Assembly: GCF_015356115.1 (NCBI RefSeq)
Contig: NZ_CP063056.1
Span: 1,426,001-1,490,000 of the forward strand
Reading direction: 5' to 3'
Origin: Rodentibacter haemolyticus
GTDB taxonomy: Bacteria; Pseudomonadota; Gammaproteobacteria; Enterobacterales; Pasteurellaceae
Length of the DNA: 64,000 nucleotides
The position numbers and the translations under genes were made by a program. The notes below the pieces were generated by a model. That model saw only the letters and a list, made by a program, of their open reading frames with translations. It searched no databases and was not told the origin of the DNA. How positions within the stretch are numbered: the first letter of the stretch is position 1; the number at the start of each line of letters is the position of its first letter. Below are positions 7,200-16,556 of this stretch, piece after piece.

Positions 7200-9614
7200 A
7201 TGAAAGCCAAAAAAACACAACGTACGATACCCGTATTGCCGTTACGCGATGTCGTGGTTTTCCCTTATATGGTCATGCCGCTTTTTGTAGGGCGTGCAAA
7301 ATCCATTAATGCGCTTGAAGAAGCGATGAATGAAGATAAACAGCTCCTTTTAGTTTCACAAAAACAAGCCGATTTAGAAGAACCGACGGTTGATGACGTA
7401 TTTGATGTGGGCACGATTGCCAATATTATTCAATTATTGAAATTGCCGGATGGGACGGTGAAAGTATTGGTGGAAGGGCAACAGCGCGCAAAAATTAATA
7501 GTTTGGAAGAAGGGGAAAACTTCTTTTCTGCCCAAATTACTCCGATTGATTCCATCCATGGCAATGAGCAAGAAATCAGTGTGGTAAAAACGGCGGTATT
7601 GGCAGAGTTTGAAAACTATCTTACCTTAAATAAAAAAGTGCCTGCAGATGTATTAAGTGCGCTTCAACGGATTGAAGAGGCGGATCGCCTAGCGGATACG
7701 ATGGCAGCGCATTTGCCGGTAACGGTTCGCCATAAGCAAAACGTGTTAGAACTTGCTGATGTGCAAGCACGTTTAGAATATTTGCTTGGTATGATGGAAT
7801 CGGAAGCGGATATTCTACAAGTGGAAAAACGCATCCGTAGCCGTGTGAAAAAGCAAATGGAAAAAAGCCAACGTAACTATTACTTGAGCGAGCAAATTAA
7901 AGCGATTCGCAAAGAAATGGGAGAAGGCGAAAGTGAAGATACCCTTGATGAAGTTGAACAACTTCGTCAAAAGGTTGAGGCTGCAGGAATGCCGACGGAA
8001 GTACGTGAGAAAGTAGAAAGCGAATTACAAAAACTCAAAATGATGTCGGCGATGTCGGCAGAAGCCACAGTGTTGCGCAGTTATGTGGAGTGGATGCTTC
8101 AAGTGCCTTGGCATCAACGCACCAAAGTAAAAAAAGATATTACAAAAGCGCAACAGATATTAGATGCGGATCATTATGGTTTAGAGCGTGTGAAAGAACG
8201 CATTTTGGAATATCTTGCGGTACAGGCCCGTTTGAATAAAGTAAAAGGGCCGATTCTTTGTTTGGTAGGCCCTCCGGGAGTGGGAAAAACCTCATTAGGG
8301 CAATCCATTGCCAATGCAACCGGTCGTAAATATGTGCGTATGGCGCTTGGTGGTGTACGTGATGAGGCGGAAATTCGCGGTCATCGTAAGACTTATATTG
8401 GTGCTTTACCCGGTAAATTGATCCAAAAAATGGCGAAAGTGGGCGTGAAGAACCCATTATTCCTGCTCGATGAAATTGACAAAATGGCATCGGATATGCG
8501 CGGTGATCCAGCCTCCGCTTTATTAGAAGTGCTTGATCCTGAACAAAACACCGCTTTCAACGATCACTATTTAGAGGTGGATTACGATCTATCGGATGTG
8601 ATGTTTGTGGCAACCTCGAATTCGATGAATATTCCGGGCCCATTGCTTGACCGTATGGAAGTGATTCGCCTTTCCGGTTATACGGAAGATGAAAAACTTA
8701 ATATAGCGATGCGCCATTTGTTACAAAAACAAATAGAACGTAACGGCTTGAAAAAAGGCGAATTAGTAGTGGAAGAAAGTGCGATTTTAAACATTATCCG
8801 TTACTACACCCGTGAAGCCGGTGTACGTAATCTAGAACGTGAAATTTCTAAGATTTGTCGTAAGGCAGTGAAAAATTTATTGGTTGATCCAAAACTGAAA
8901 TCTATCACGGTGAACGCCGATAATCTCCATGATTATCTCGGTGTAAAACGTTATGAGTTTGGCAAAGCGGACACTCAAAACCGAGTAGGGGAAGTCACCG
9001 GCTTGGCTTGGACGGAAGTGGGTGGTGATTTATTGACGATTGAAACCGCCTCTGTCATTGGTAAAGGTAAACTTACATTCACCGGTTCTCTTGGCGATGT
9101 GATGAAAGAATCGATCCAAGCGGCAATGACGGTGGTACGCGCTCGTGCAGATAAACTCGGTATTAATCCTGAGTTCCACGAAAAACGTGATATTCATATT
9201 CACGTACCGGACGGCGCAACCCCGAAAGACGGTCCAAGCGCGGGGATCGCAATGTGTACGGCGCTTGTTTCTTGTTTAACCGGTAATCCGGTGCGTGCCG
9301 ATGTGGCGATGACGGGGGAAATCAGCTTACGTGGTAAAGTATTGCCAATCGGAGGCTTAAAAGAAAAACTACTGGCAGCACATCGCGGTGGCATTAAAAC
9401 CGTTTTGATTCCAAAAGAAAATGTGAAAGATTTGGAAGAAATTCCGGATAACGTAAAAGAAAACCTTACCATTCACGCCGTTGAAACCATTGATGAAGTA
9501 CTCGGCTTTGCGTTAGAGAATCCACCAGAAGGCATTGAATTTGTGAAAGTGGAAACCAAACCGAAAACGCCACGTCGCAAATCCACAACAAAAACGACAA
9601 GAGCGGTTAATTAA
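7200..9614 (+). CDS. lon: ATP-dependent Lon protease
   Basis: Cytoplasmic AAA+ serine protease that degrades misfolded and regulatory proteins. Domains in the 804-residue chain: N-terminal substrate-binding domain (about 10-200), coiled-coil helical part, AAA+ module with Walker A GPPGVGKT (357-364) and Walker B FLLDEIDK, then the protease domain with catalytic Ser680 in DGPSAG and Lys723 in GGLKEKL. It is about 20 residues longer than E. coli Lon because of a basic C-terminal tail (PKTPRRKSTTKTTR). It is monocistronic, with a sigma-32 promoter before it and a terminator after it. Confidence 0.98.
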   Translation: MKAKKTQRTIPVLPLRDVVVFPYMVMPLFVGRAKSINALEEAMNEDKQLLLVSQKQADLEEPTVDDVFDVGTIANIIQLLKLPDGTVKVLVEGQQRAKINSLEEGENFFSAQITPIDSIHGNEQEISVVKTAVLAEFENYLTLNKKVPADVLSALQRIEEADRLADTMAAHLPVTVRHKQNVLELADVQARLEYLLGMMESEADILQVEKRIRSRVKKQMEKSQRNYYLSEQIKAIRKEMGEGESEDTLDEVEQLRQKVEAAGMPTEVREKVESELQKLKMMSAMSAEATVLRSYVEWMLQVPWHQRTKVKKDITKAQQILDADHYGLERVKERILEYLAVQARLNKVKGPILCLVGPPGVGKTSLGQSIANATGRKYVRMALGGVRDEAEIRGHRKTYIGALPGKLIQKMAKVGVKNPLFLLDEIDKMASDMRGDPASALLEVLDPEQNTAFNDHYLEVDYDLSDVMFVATSNSMNIPGPLLDRMEVIRLSGYTEDEKLNIAMRHLLQKQIERNGLKKGELVVEESAILNIIRYYTREAGVRNLEREISKICRKAVKNLLVDPKLKSITVNADNLHDYLGVKRYEFGKADTQNRVGEVTGLAWTEVGGDLLTIETASVIGKGKLTFTGSLGDVMKESIQAAMTVVRARADKLGINPEFHEKRDIHIHVPDGATPKDGPSAGIAMCTALVSCLTGNPVRADVAMTGEISLRGKVLPIGGLKEKLLAAHRGGIKTVLIPKENVKDLEEIPDNVKENLTIHAVETIDEVLGFALENPPEGIEFVKVETKPKTPRRKSTTKTTRAVN

Positions 9615-9628
9615 TTAAATATTTTTTA

Positions 9629-9655
9629 AGGCTTGTGAAACAAGCCTTTTTTGTA
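9629..9655 (+). terminator. Rho-independent terminator of lon
   Basis: AAGGCTTGT (9629-9637) and ACAAGCCTT (9641-9649) form a perfect 9-bp stem with loop GAA, followed by TTTTTG. Confidence 0.92.
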
Positions 9656-9803
9656 TCTTTAAATTCTGATTTTTTGATGATTTAAGTAAGATTGTAAATA
9701 AAATGTAATATTTTTGTTATAGAAATGAAGTTTTATTTTTGAGTTTGGTAAAAAATATGCGAACATGAAGCCTATTTTTTAATCAAAACAAAAGGATATG
9801 CAC

Positions 9804-11366
9804 ATGTCATCAACCGTTTCTCAAAAAAACAGTCGAATTCAGCCTTTTTTAAAAGGGGTAGAGTGGCTTGGAAATTTATTGCCGCACCCTGTCATTTTGT
9901 TTATGTTGATGTGTGGTATTTTGATCATACTTTCAGCAATTTTGCATTATTTTGATGTAAGAGTTTTGGATCCCCGCCCTAATCATTCTGCTGATATTAT
10001 CGTGAAAAGCCTACTTAGCCAAGAAGGGCTTTCTTATATGGTTAGTAGTTTGGTAAAAAATTTCACTGGTTTTGCTCCACTTGGTACAGTTTTAGTTGCA
10101 ATGCTTGGGGTATCTATTGCTGAATCTTCGGGTATGATTTCTGCCGCGTTGAGGGGCTTAATTGTTGGTGCGCCGAAAAAATTAGTGACCTTCACTATTG
10201 TATTTGCTGCGGTTATTTCAAATACAGCCGCAGAACTTGGTTATGTGGTGTTAATTCCTCTTGCGGCGATGATTTTTCACGCACTTAGTCGTCATCCGCT
10301 TGCCGGGATTGCCGCTGCATTCGCTGGAGTTTCCGGCGGATATAGCGCTAATTTGCTATTAGGTACGGTGGATCCGCTCTTATCGGGAATTACTCAAGAA
10401 GCGGTCCGTTTAATCTATCCGAATTATGTGGTTGGACCTGAAGCAAACTGGTATTTTATGTTTGTTAGTACGTTTTTAGTGAGTATTTTAGGTTATTTGG
10501 TTACTGAAAAAATCGTTGAACCACAGTTAGGAAAATATGATCCCAAAGATGCAGATGATCCTTCTATCCTTAAAAATAAAGTGGAAAAATTAACACCTAA
10601 TGAGAAAAAAGGGGTGATGTGGGCCGGAATTACAATGTTAATTTTTTCCTCGCTACTTGCTTGGACGATTGTTCCTGAGGATGGCATTTTGCGTAATCCC
10701 GAAACAGGACTCGTGACGGGTTCACCTTTCTTACATGGTATTGTTGTCTTCATTTTTATCTTTTTTGCTATTCCCGGTTATGTCTATGGGCGAGTCACCG
10801 GTTCAATGAGATCTTCTCAAGATGTCGTAAAATCTATGTCGCAAGGTATGGCCTCAATGGGGATGTACATTGTATTAGTATTTTTTGCGGCACAGTTTGT
10901 AGCATTTTTTAAGTGGACGAACTTAGGCTCAATTATTGCTGTAAAGGGAGCTAATCTGCTTATTGATTTTGGTTTAACGGGCCCTGTACTTTTTATCGGT
11001 TTCATCTTGGTTTGTGCATTTATCAATTTGATGATTTCCTCCGCCTCTGCACAATGGGCATTAACTGCGCCTATTTTTGTACCTATGCTGATGTTAGTCG
11101 GTTATGCACCGGAAGTCATTCAGGCTGCATATCGTATCGGTGATTCAACAACGAATATTATTACACCGATGATGAGCTATTTTGGCTTGATTATGGCTGT
11201 GGCGGTTCGTTATAAGAAAAATACGGGGGTGGGGACGCTAATGGCGATGATGATCCCTTATTCATTTATTTTTATTATTGGTTGGGTAACACTTTTTTAC
11301 CTCTGGGTTTTTGTGTTTGGTTTACCTGTTGGACCGGGCTCATTAACTTATTTTTCAATTCCATAA
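9804..11366 (+). CDS. AbgT-family transporter
   Basis: Inner-membrane carrier of the AbgT family, whose members import p-aminobenzoyl-glutamate (E. coli AbgT) or export antifolate sulfonamides (MtrF, YdaH). The 520-residue protein has about 11-13 hydrophobic segments and family landmarks: LVKNFTGFAPLGTVLVAMLG, a conserved AGVSGGYSANLLLGTVDPLLSG stretch split over one loop, and SSASAQWALTAPIFVPM near the C-terminus. The ATG at 9804 is preferred to 9798 because AAGGA is only two bases from the latter. It is flanked by terminators on both sides, with no abgA or abgB hydrolase genes nearby, so substrate is uncertain. Confidence 0.88.
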   Translation: MSSTVSQKNSRIQPFLKGVEWLGNLLPHPVILFMLMCGILIILSAILHYFDVRVLDPRPNHSADIIVKSLLSQEGLSYMVSSLVKNFTGFAPLGTVLVAMLGVSIAESSGMISAALRGLIVGAPKKLVTFTIVFAAVISNTAAELGYVVLIPLAAMIFHALSRHPLAGIAAAFAGVSGGYSANLLLGTVDPLLSGITQEAVRLIYPNYVVGPEANWYFMFVSTFLVSILGYLVTEKIVEPQLGKYDPKDADDPSILKNKVEKLTPNEKKGVMWAGITMLIFSSLLAWTIVPEDGILRNPETGLVTGSPFLHGIVVFIFIFFAIPGYVYGRVTGSMRSSQDVVKSMSQGMASMGMYIVLVFFAAQFVAFFKWTNLGSIIAVKGANLLIDFGLTGPVLFIGFILVCAFINLMISSASAQWALTAPIFVPMLMLVGYAPEVIQAAYRIGDSTTNIITPMMSYFGLIMAVAVRYKKNTGVGTLMAMMIPYSFIFIIGWVTLFYLWVFVFGLPVGPGSLTYFSIP

Positions 11367-11394
11367 CTAAACAATGTGTTGAAATTGTGTAGAG

Positions 11395-11428
11395 ATAATA
11401 GGCTTCCAATGTGGGAGCCTATTATTTT
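11395..11428 (+). terminator. Rho-independent terminator of the AbgT-family gene
   Basis: ATAATAGGCTTCC (11395-11407) and GGGAGCCTATTAT (11413-11425) pair with one wobble position around a 5-base loop, ending in TTT. Confidence 0.8.
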
Positions 11429-11459
11429 CCTGATAAATCGTTTCTCTGTTCTTATAACT

Positions 11460-11478
11460 TATCTTAAAATTTAAGATA
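11460..11478. repeat. 19-base perfect palindrome upstream of hemW
   Basis: TATCTTAAA-A-TTTAAGATA is a perfect inverted repeat about 92 bases before hemW, with further partial symmetry outside it (TAACT and AGTTA). There is no T tract, so it is more like a protein-binding site than a terminator. No regulator can be named. Confidence 0.4.
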
Positions 11479-11498
11479 GCAGTTAAAGGGGCTTTCCT

Positions 11499-11527
11499 TT
11501 AAAATTTTTTTCGTTGTATTTTATAAT
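11499..11527 (+). promoter_or_regulatory. Candidate sigma-70 promoter for hemW
   Basis: TTAAAA (11499-11504) and a perfect TATAAT (11522-11527) are separated by 17 bases. The start codon is 43 bases downstream. The palindrome at 11460-11478 lies just upstream of the -35. Confidence 0.5.
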
Positions 11528-11569
11528 GGCATAGAATAGGGCAATATATCTTTCAATCTGTCAATTATC

Positions 11570-12721
11570 ATGCTCAAACTTCCCCATCTCTCACTTTATA
11601 TTCATATTCCTTGGTGTGTGCAAAAGTGCCCATATTGTGATTTCAACTCACATGCGCAGAAGGGAAATATTCCGGAAAGCGACTATATTTATCATTTACT
11701 ACAAGATTTACAACTGGATTTGGTGCGCTTTAAGGACTCCATTCACGATCGTAAATTACACTCGATTTTTATTGGCGGCGGCACGCCGAGTTTATTTTCT
11801 GCGGAAGGCATCGCCACTTTGTTAAGTGAAATCAAAAAGCACATTCCTTTTGAAGATGATATTGAAATAACGCTTGAAGCCAATCCCGGTACGGTGGAAT
11901 CGGAACGTTTCAAAGGTTATGTTTCGGCCGGTGTAACACGTATTTCTATGGGGATTCAAAGTTTTAGCGATGACAAACTTCAGCGTTTAGGGCGTATTCA
12001 TAATTCACTCGAAGCCAAAAGTGCGGTCAATTTAGCGAAAGTTTCCGGCTTAAAAAGTTTCAATTTGGATTTAATGCACGGACTGCCAAACCAAACGTTA
12101 AATGACGCCTTAGATGATTTACGCCAAGCAATAGCGCTTTCTCCACCTCATCTTTCTTGGTATCAACTTACTATTGAACCCAACACAATGTTTGCTTATC
12201 GTCCCCCGAAGTTACCTGATGATGACCAACTATGGGATATTTTTGAACAAGGGCATAAATTGTTGACGGAAGCCGGTTATCAACAATATGAAACGTCAGC
12301 CTACGCCAAGCAGGGCTTTCAATGCCGACATAATTTAAATTATTGGCGTTTTGGGGATTATTTGGCGATTGGATGTGGTGCACATGGAAAACTTACTTTT
12401 CCAAAGGGAGAGATTTTGCGTTTTTCTAAAACCAAGCATCCGAAAGGTTATTTGCGTGGCGAATATTTATATGAGGAAAAAAACGTTCCCGAAATCGACC
12501 GCCCTTTTGAATTTTTTATGAACCGATTCCGTTTGTTGGAACCCGTACCCAAAGCCGAGTTTGAAGCCTACACAGGGTTGCCGCAAAGTGCGGTCAGAAA
12601 TCAAATTGATTTTGCGCTCGCACAAGGCTACCTTATAGAAACTTCTGAAACTTGGCAAATCACGGAACAAGGAAAATTATTCTTAAATGAATTGTTGGAA
12701 TTATTTTTAACGGAAGAATGA
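11570..12721 (+). CDS. hemW: Radical SAM heme chaperone HemW
   Basis: HemW binds heme and delivers it to respiratory enzymes; it is a relative of coproporphyrinogen dehydrogenase HemN but lacks its activity. The 383-residue protein has the radical SAM cluster motif Cys16-x3-Cys20-x2-Cys23 in YIHIPWCVQKCPYCDFNSH, the SAM-binding FIGGGTPS, and the C-terminal HemN domain (about 290-380). E. coli HemW is 378 residues. The ribosome site is weak. Two in-frame USS copies (12019-12027 and 12586-12594) each encode Ser-Ala-Val. rpiA follows after 74 bases. Confidence 0.93.
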   Translation: MLKLPHLSLYIHIPWCVQKCPYCDFNSHAQKGNIPESDYIYHLLQDLQLDLVRFKDSIHDRKLHSIFIGGGTPSLFSAEGIATLLSEIKKHIPFEDDIEITLEANPGTVESERFKGYVSAGVTRISMGIQSFSDDKLQRLGRIHNSLEAKSAVNLAKVSGLKSFNLDLMHGLPNQTLNDALDDLRQAIALSPPHLSWYQLTIEPNTMFAYRPPKLPDDDQLWDIFEQGHKLLTEAGYQQYETSAYAKQGFQCRHNLNYWRFGDYLAIGCGAHGKLTFPKGEILRFSKTKHPKGYLRGEYLYEEKNVPEIDRPFEFFMNRFRLLEPVPKAEFEAYTGLPQSAVRNQIDFALAQGYLIETSETWQITEQGKLFLNELLELFLTEE

Positions 12722-12795
12722 TATTTGCACTTGTTTATCAAAATAACTCGTATTAAAGTAACGCAATCGTTTACTTATTTAAGTAAGGAAAAGAA

Positions 12796-13455
12796 ATGGA
12801 TCAGTTAGAAATGAAAAAACTTGCGGCACAAGCCGCACTACAATATGTGAAAGCGGATACGATTGTGGGGGTCGGGAGCGGTTCAACGGTGAACTGTTTT
12901 ATTGAAGCATTAGGCGCAATGAAAAACCAAATCAAAGGTGCGGTAGCCGCTTCAAAAGCTTCGGAAGAATTATTACGCCGACAAGGTATCGAAGTCTTCA
13001 GCGCCAATGAGGTTTCCGAGTTAGATGTTTATGTTGACGGTGCTGATGAAATCAATCCGCAAAAAATGATGATTAAAGGCGGCGGTGCGGCTCTAACCCG
13101 CGAGAAAATTGTGGCGGCGCTTGCGAAAAAATTTATTTGTATCGTTGATTCCAGTAAACAGGTAGATATACTGGGCTCTACATTCCCATTACCGGTGGAA
13201 GTGATTCCGATGGCACGTTCACAAGTCGGTAGAAAACTGGCCGCACTTGGCGGCTCGCCGGAATATCGTGAGGGAGTGGTTACTGATAATGGCAACGTGA
13301 TTTTAGATGTGTATAACTTTAAAATTTTAAATCCGGTGGAAATGGAAAAAGAATTAAATAACGTTGCCGGAGTGGTCACTAACGGCATATTCGCTTTGCG
13401 TAGTGCGGATGTCGTGATTGTCGGAACGCCTGAAGGGGCGAAGGTTATCGATTAA
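12796..13455 (+). CDS. rpiA: Ribose-5-phosphate isomerase A
   Basis: Interconverts ribose 5-phosphate and ribulose 5-phosphate. The 219-residue protein matches E. coli RpiA in length and carries GVGSGSTVNCFIEAL (phosphate loop, about residue 25), YVDGADEINP with catalytic aspartates near 81-84, and KGGGAALTREKIVA near 94. The start is preceded by TAAGGA. serA follows 30 bases later, a gene order also found in enterobacteria. Confidence 0.97.
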   Translation: MDQLEMKKLAAQAALQYVKADTIVGVGSGSTVNCFIEALGAMKNQIKGAVAASKASEELLRRQGIEVFSANEVSELDVYVDGADEINPQKMMIKGGGAALTREKIVAALAKKFICIVDSSKQVDILGSTFPLPVEVIPMARSQVGRKLAALGGSPEYREGVVTDNGNVILDVYNFKILNPVEMEKELNNVAGVVTNGIFALRSADVVIVGTPEGAKVID

Positions 13456-13485
13456 TTCATAATATAAAATTATAAGGATGCAGAT

Positions 13486-14718
13486 ATGACAAACAAAGTT
13501 TCACTTGATAAATCAAAAATCAAATTTGTGCTGTTGGAAGGCGTGCATCAAAGCGCACTTGATACTTTGAATGCGGCAGGTTATACAAATATTGATTATT
13601 ACAAAAAAGCGCTTGATGGTGATGAACTGAAAGCGGCGATTAAAGATGCGCATTTTATCGGTTTACGCTCGCGTACTCATTTAACGGCGGAAATGATTGA
13701 GGCTGCGCCGAAACTCATTGCGATAGGCTGTTTTTGTATCGGCACTAATCAAGTGGATTTGAATGCGGCAAAAGCACGTGGTATTCCGGTATTTAACGCG
13801 CCGTTTTCAAATACGCGATCTGTGGCTGAATTAGTGTTAGGTGAAATTTTGTTGCTTATGCGTAATGTGCCGCAAGCAAATGCAGAAGTACATCGTGGTG
13901 TATGGAATAAGTCTGCGGTGGGTTCTCACGAAGTACGCGGTAAAAAATTGGGCATTGTCGGTTATGGTCATATCGGTTCCCAATTGAGTATTATTGCGGA
14001 ATCACTCGGTATGGATGTTCACTTCTATGATGTTGAAAATAAATTGCCATTGGGTAATGCAAAACAGATACGTCATTTAGAAGAATTACTTGGTTCTTGT
14101 GATATTATTTCTTTACATGTGCCGGATTTACCATCTACCCGAAATTTAATGAGTGCAGAACGTATAGCACAACTTAAACAGGGTTCTATTTTAATTAATG
14201 CGGCACGTGGGACGGTGGTGGATATTGATGCACTGGCGCAAGCGTTAAAAGAAGGAAAGATTCACGGCGCGGCAATTGATGTCTTTCCTGTTGAACCGGC
14301 ATCAATTAATGAAGAATTTATTTCGCCGTTGCGTGAGTTTGATAATGTGATTTTAACGCCGCATATCGGCGGTTCAACGGCAGAAGCGCAAGAAAATATC
14401 GGTTTTGAAGTGGCAGGAAAATTTGTGAAATATTCCGATAACGGGTCAACCTTATCTTCCGTAAACTTCCCTGAGGTTTCTTTACCGGAACACGCCGGCA
14501 CGAAACGTTTATTGCATATTCATGAAAATCGCCCGGGTATTCTTAATAAACTTAACCAAGTTTTCGTAGAAGCAAATGTAAATATTGCTGCGCAATACTT
14601 ACAAACTGATCCGAAAATCGGCTATGTTGTGGTGGATGTTGAAACAGAAGACACTGCACCATTATTAGCAAAATTACGTGAGATTGACGGCACGATTCGT
14701 GCGCGTGTGTTGTACTAA
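13486..14718 (+). CDS. serA: D-3-phosphoglycerate dehydrogenase
   Basis: First enzyme of serine biosynthesis, oxidising 3-phosphoglycerate to 3-phosphohydroxypyruvate with NAD+. The 410-residue protein has the same length as E. coli SerA. It shows the NAD-binding loop GIVGYGHIGSQ (near 160), the arginine-bearing INAARGTVVD, the catalytic His region LTPHIGGSTAEAQ, and a C-terminal ACT domain (about 335-410, beginning KRLLHIHENRPGIL) that in the family binds L-serine for feedback inhibition. It is probably co-transcribed with rpiA and ends at a strong bidirectional terminator. Confidence 0.97.
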   Translation: MTNKVSLDKSKIKFVLLEGVHQSALDTLNAAGYTNIDYYKKALDGDELKAAIKDAHFIGLRSRTHLTAEMIEAAPKLIAIGCFCIGTNQVDLNAAKARGIPVFNAPFSNTRSVAELVLGEILLLMRNVPQANAEVHRGVWNKSAVGSHEVRGKKLGIVGYGHIGSQLSIIAESLGMDVHFYDVENKLPLGNAKQIRHLEELLGSCDIISLHVPDLPSTRNLMSAERIAQLKQGSILINAARGTVVDIDALAQALKEGKIHGAAIDVFPVEPASINEEFISPLREFDNVILTPHIGGSTAEAQENIGFEVAGKFVKYSDNGSTLSSVNFPEVSLPEHAGTKRLLHIHENRPGILNKLNQVFVEANVNIAAQYLQTDPKIGYVVVDVETEDTAPLLAKLREIDGTIRARVLY

Positions 14719-14735
14719 AATTATAATTGAAACGA

Positions 14736-14768
14736 AAAAAGTGCGGTGAATTTCACCGCACTTTTTGT
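14736..14768. terminator. Bidirectional USS-pair terminator between serA and asnA
   Basis: AAAAAGTGCGGTGAA (14736-14750) and TTCACCGCACTTTTT (14752-14766) form a 15-bp perfect stem with A and T runs at both ends. It lies between the convergent serA and asnA genes and should stop transcription both ways. Confidence 0.93.
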
Positions 14769-14777
14769 TTAAAAAGA

Positions 14778-15770
14778 TTAAAGAATGTGTTGATATTGCT
14801 CTAACATTTCTTTTGGCCATACACTTGATTGAACTTCGCCAATGTGTTTTTTACGTAGTAGGAACATCGCCAAACGGGATTGACCGATGCCGCCGCCAAT
14901 CGTGAGCGGTAATTTGCCGTTGAGCAATTCTTGATGCCAATCCATTTCTAAACGGGCTTCATCGCCGGTTAAACCTACTTGCAAGCGAAGTGCCGATTCA
15001 TCAACACGAATCCCCATTGAAGACAGTTCGAAAGCTTTTTCAAGATCCGGGTTCCACACCAAAATATCGCCGTTTAAACCTTTATAGCCGTTTTCAGATT
15101 CGGTTGTCCAGTCATCATAATCCGGGGCTCGACCATCATGTGGTTTTCCATCGGAAAGTTTTCCGCCGATACCAATTAAGAATACGGCACCGTATTCTTT
15201 ACAGATTGCATTTTCACGCTCCTTACTGCTTAAGTCAGGATAACGTTTGACTAAATCTTCACTGTGAACAAAAGCAATTTGTTTTGGCAAAATGGAAGGG
15301 ATATCAAAACGGGCTTCTACGGCAAGTTCGGTTAAACGAATTGCGCGATAAATGGAGTTTACGGTTTCTTTTAAGTAAGCAAAGTTACGGCGACCAGCTG
15401 GGATCACTTTTTCCCAGTCCCATTGATCTACATAAACGGAATGGGTCGAATCTAATGAATCTTCGTCCGGACGTAATGCTTTCATATGGACGAATAGCCC
15501 TTCGCCCTCTTTAAAATGGAAACGGGCAAGGGTATGGCGTTTCCATTTTGCCAAAGAGTGAACCACTTCAAATACGGCATTCGGGATTTGTTTTACGTTT
15601 ACTTGAACCGCTTTTTCAATCCCCGATAAGTTATCTTGCATACCATTGCCCACTTGGCTAAGAATAGGACCTTGTACCTCAATGATACCAAGTTGTTCAA
15701 TTAAGTTTTGTGTAAAGGTGTTTTTTACAAAGCTAATTTCTTGTTGCTGTAAAATAAATGTTTTTTTCAT
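14778..15770 (-). CDS. asnA: Aspartate--ammonia ligase (asparagine synthetase A)
   Basis: Makes asparagine from aspartate, ammonia and ATP in the cytosol. The 330-residue protein equals E. coli AsnA in length and has its class-II-tRNA-synthetase-like landmarks: QGPILSQVGNGMQDNLSG near residue 34, the VDQWDWEKVI segment, and the C-terminal motif GGGIGQSRLAMFLLRKKHIGEVQ. The start has GGCGGA upstream. asnC is divergent, 333 bases away, and in relatives AsnC activates asnA when asparagine is low. Confidence 0.97.
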   Translation of the reverse strand: MKKTFILQQQEISFVKNTFTQNLIEQLGIIEVQGPILSQVGNGMQDNLSGIEKAVQVNVKQIPNAVFEVVHSLAKWKRHTLARFHFKEGEGLFVHMKALRPDEDSLDSTHSVYVDQWDWEKVIPAGRRNFAYLKETVNSIYRAIRLTELAVEARFDIPSILPKQIAFVHSEDLVKRYPDLSSKERENAICKEYGAVFLIGIGGKLSDGKPHDGRAPDYDDWTTESENGYKGLNGDILVWNPDLEKAFELSSMGIRVDESALRLQVGLTGDEARLEMDWHQELLNGKLPLTIGGGIGQSRLAMFLLRKKHIGEVQSSVWPKEMLEQYQHIL

Positions 15771-15810
15771 ATTTTCCGCCTATTTTAATACTAAGTGAAA
15801 TTTTTTAGGC

Positions 15811-15972
15811 ATTATGTAGCACTTGCACAAATCATCGTAGGGTGCGGTTAGGCGAAACCGTAACGCACCAATAAAGGGGTTAATGATGAAATGGTGCGTT
15901 ACGCAAAGCTTAACGCACTCTACCCCGATAAATATTGGAGATAAAACTCTCTTTGTGCGACTGATACATAAT
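15811..15972. mobile_element. MITE-like repeat, copy 1, between asnA and asnC
   Basis: A 162-base element bounded by imperfect 21-base inverted ends, ATTATGTAGCACTTGCACAAA at the left and the complement of ATTATGTATCAGTCGCACAAA at the right (about 17 of 21 positions agree). The interior has the inverted pair TAACGCACC / GGTGCGTTACGCA, able to fold as a long hairpin. Copies at 27888-28048 and 49180-49313 share the ends. No coding gene is inside; an open frame on the minus strand is only a reading of the repeat. It occupies much of the asnA-asnC control region. Confidence 0.75.
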
Positions 15973-16103
15973 GTCATATATTTTTAGGTATTATTCAATA
16001 AAGTGAGGTTATATTTCAACTATTTTATTTACTTTTACTTTAAGTTTGAATATTATCTAATTAAACGATAAATTTTTAGATGATTTATAAAGGAGGGCGT
16101 TTT

Positions 16104-16556
16104 ATGCACAATATCGATAATCTGGATCAACAAATTCTTCGTGTTCTCACCAAAGATGCCCGTACGCCCTATGCAGAAATGGCGAAAAATTTTGGCGTTA
16201 GCCCCGGTACCATTCACGTTCGTGTCGAAAAAATGCGTCAATCGGGTATTATTGAAGGGACAAAAGTGATTATTGATGAACGTAAACTCGGTTATGATGT
16301 GTGCTGTTTCATCGGGATTATTTTGAAGAGTGCGAAAGATTACGAGAAAGTCATCAAGAAACTGGAAACTTTTGATGAAGTTGTCGAGGCTTATTATACG
16401 ACAGGAAATTATTCGATTTTCATCAAGGTGATGACACACACTATTGCCGAATTACATTCGGTACTGGCGACAAAGATTCAATTGATTGATGAGATTCAGT
16501 CCACCGAAACCTTGATTTCAATGCAAAATCCTATTTTGAGAGATATTAAACCTTAG
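16104..16556 (+). CDS. asnC: Asparagine-responsive regulator AsnC (Lrp family)
   Basis: Transcription activator of asnA, inactivated by asparagine. The 150-residue protein starts at the ATG preceded by AAGGAGGG (16090-16097). It has an N-terminal winged helix-turn-helix (LDQQILRVLTKDARTPYAEM, then VSPGTIHVRVEKM, residues 5-55) and a C-terminal RAM/ACT ligand domain with DEVVEAYYTTGNYSIFIKVM. Near identity to E. coli AsnC is clear in IHVRVEKM and ETLISMQNP. It is divergent from asnA, the expected target. Confidence 0.96.
   Translation: MHNIDNLDQQILRVLTKDARTPYAEMAKNFGVSPGTIHVRVEKMRQSGIIEGTKVIIDERKLGYDVCCFIGIILKSAKDYEKVIKKLETFDEVVEAYYTTGNYSIFIKVMTHTIAELHSVLATKIQLIDEIQSTETLISMQNPILRDIKP

Noticed and set aside
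8140..8490. 116-codon antisense open frame inside lon
   Set aside because: Lies across the Lon AAA+ domain with no ribosome site or recognisable protein.
15780..15977. Minus-strand open frame of 65 codons between asnA and asnC
   Set aside because: It is a reading of MITE-like repeat copy 1; a similar frame (27889-28086) exists across copy 2, and neither has a ribosome site.
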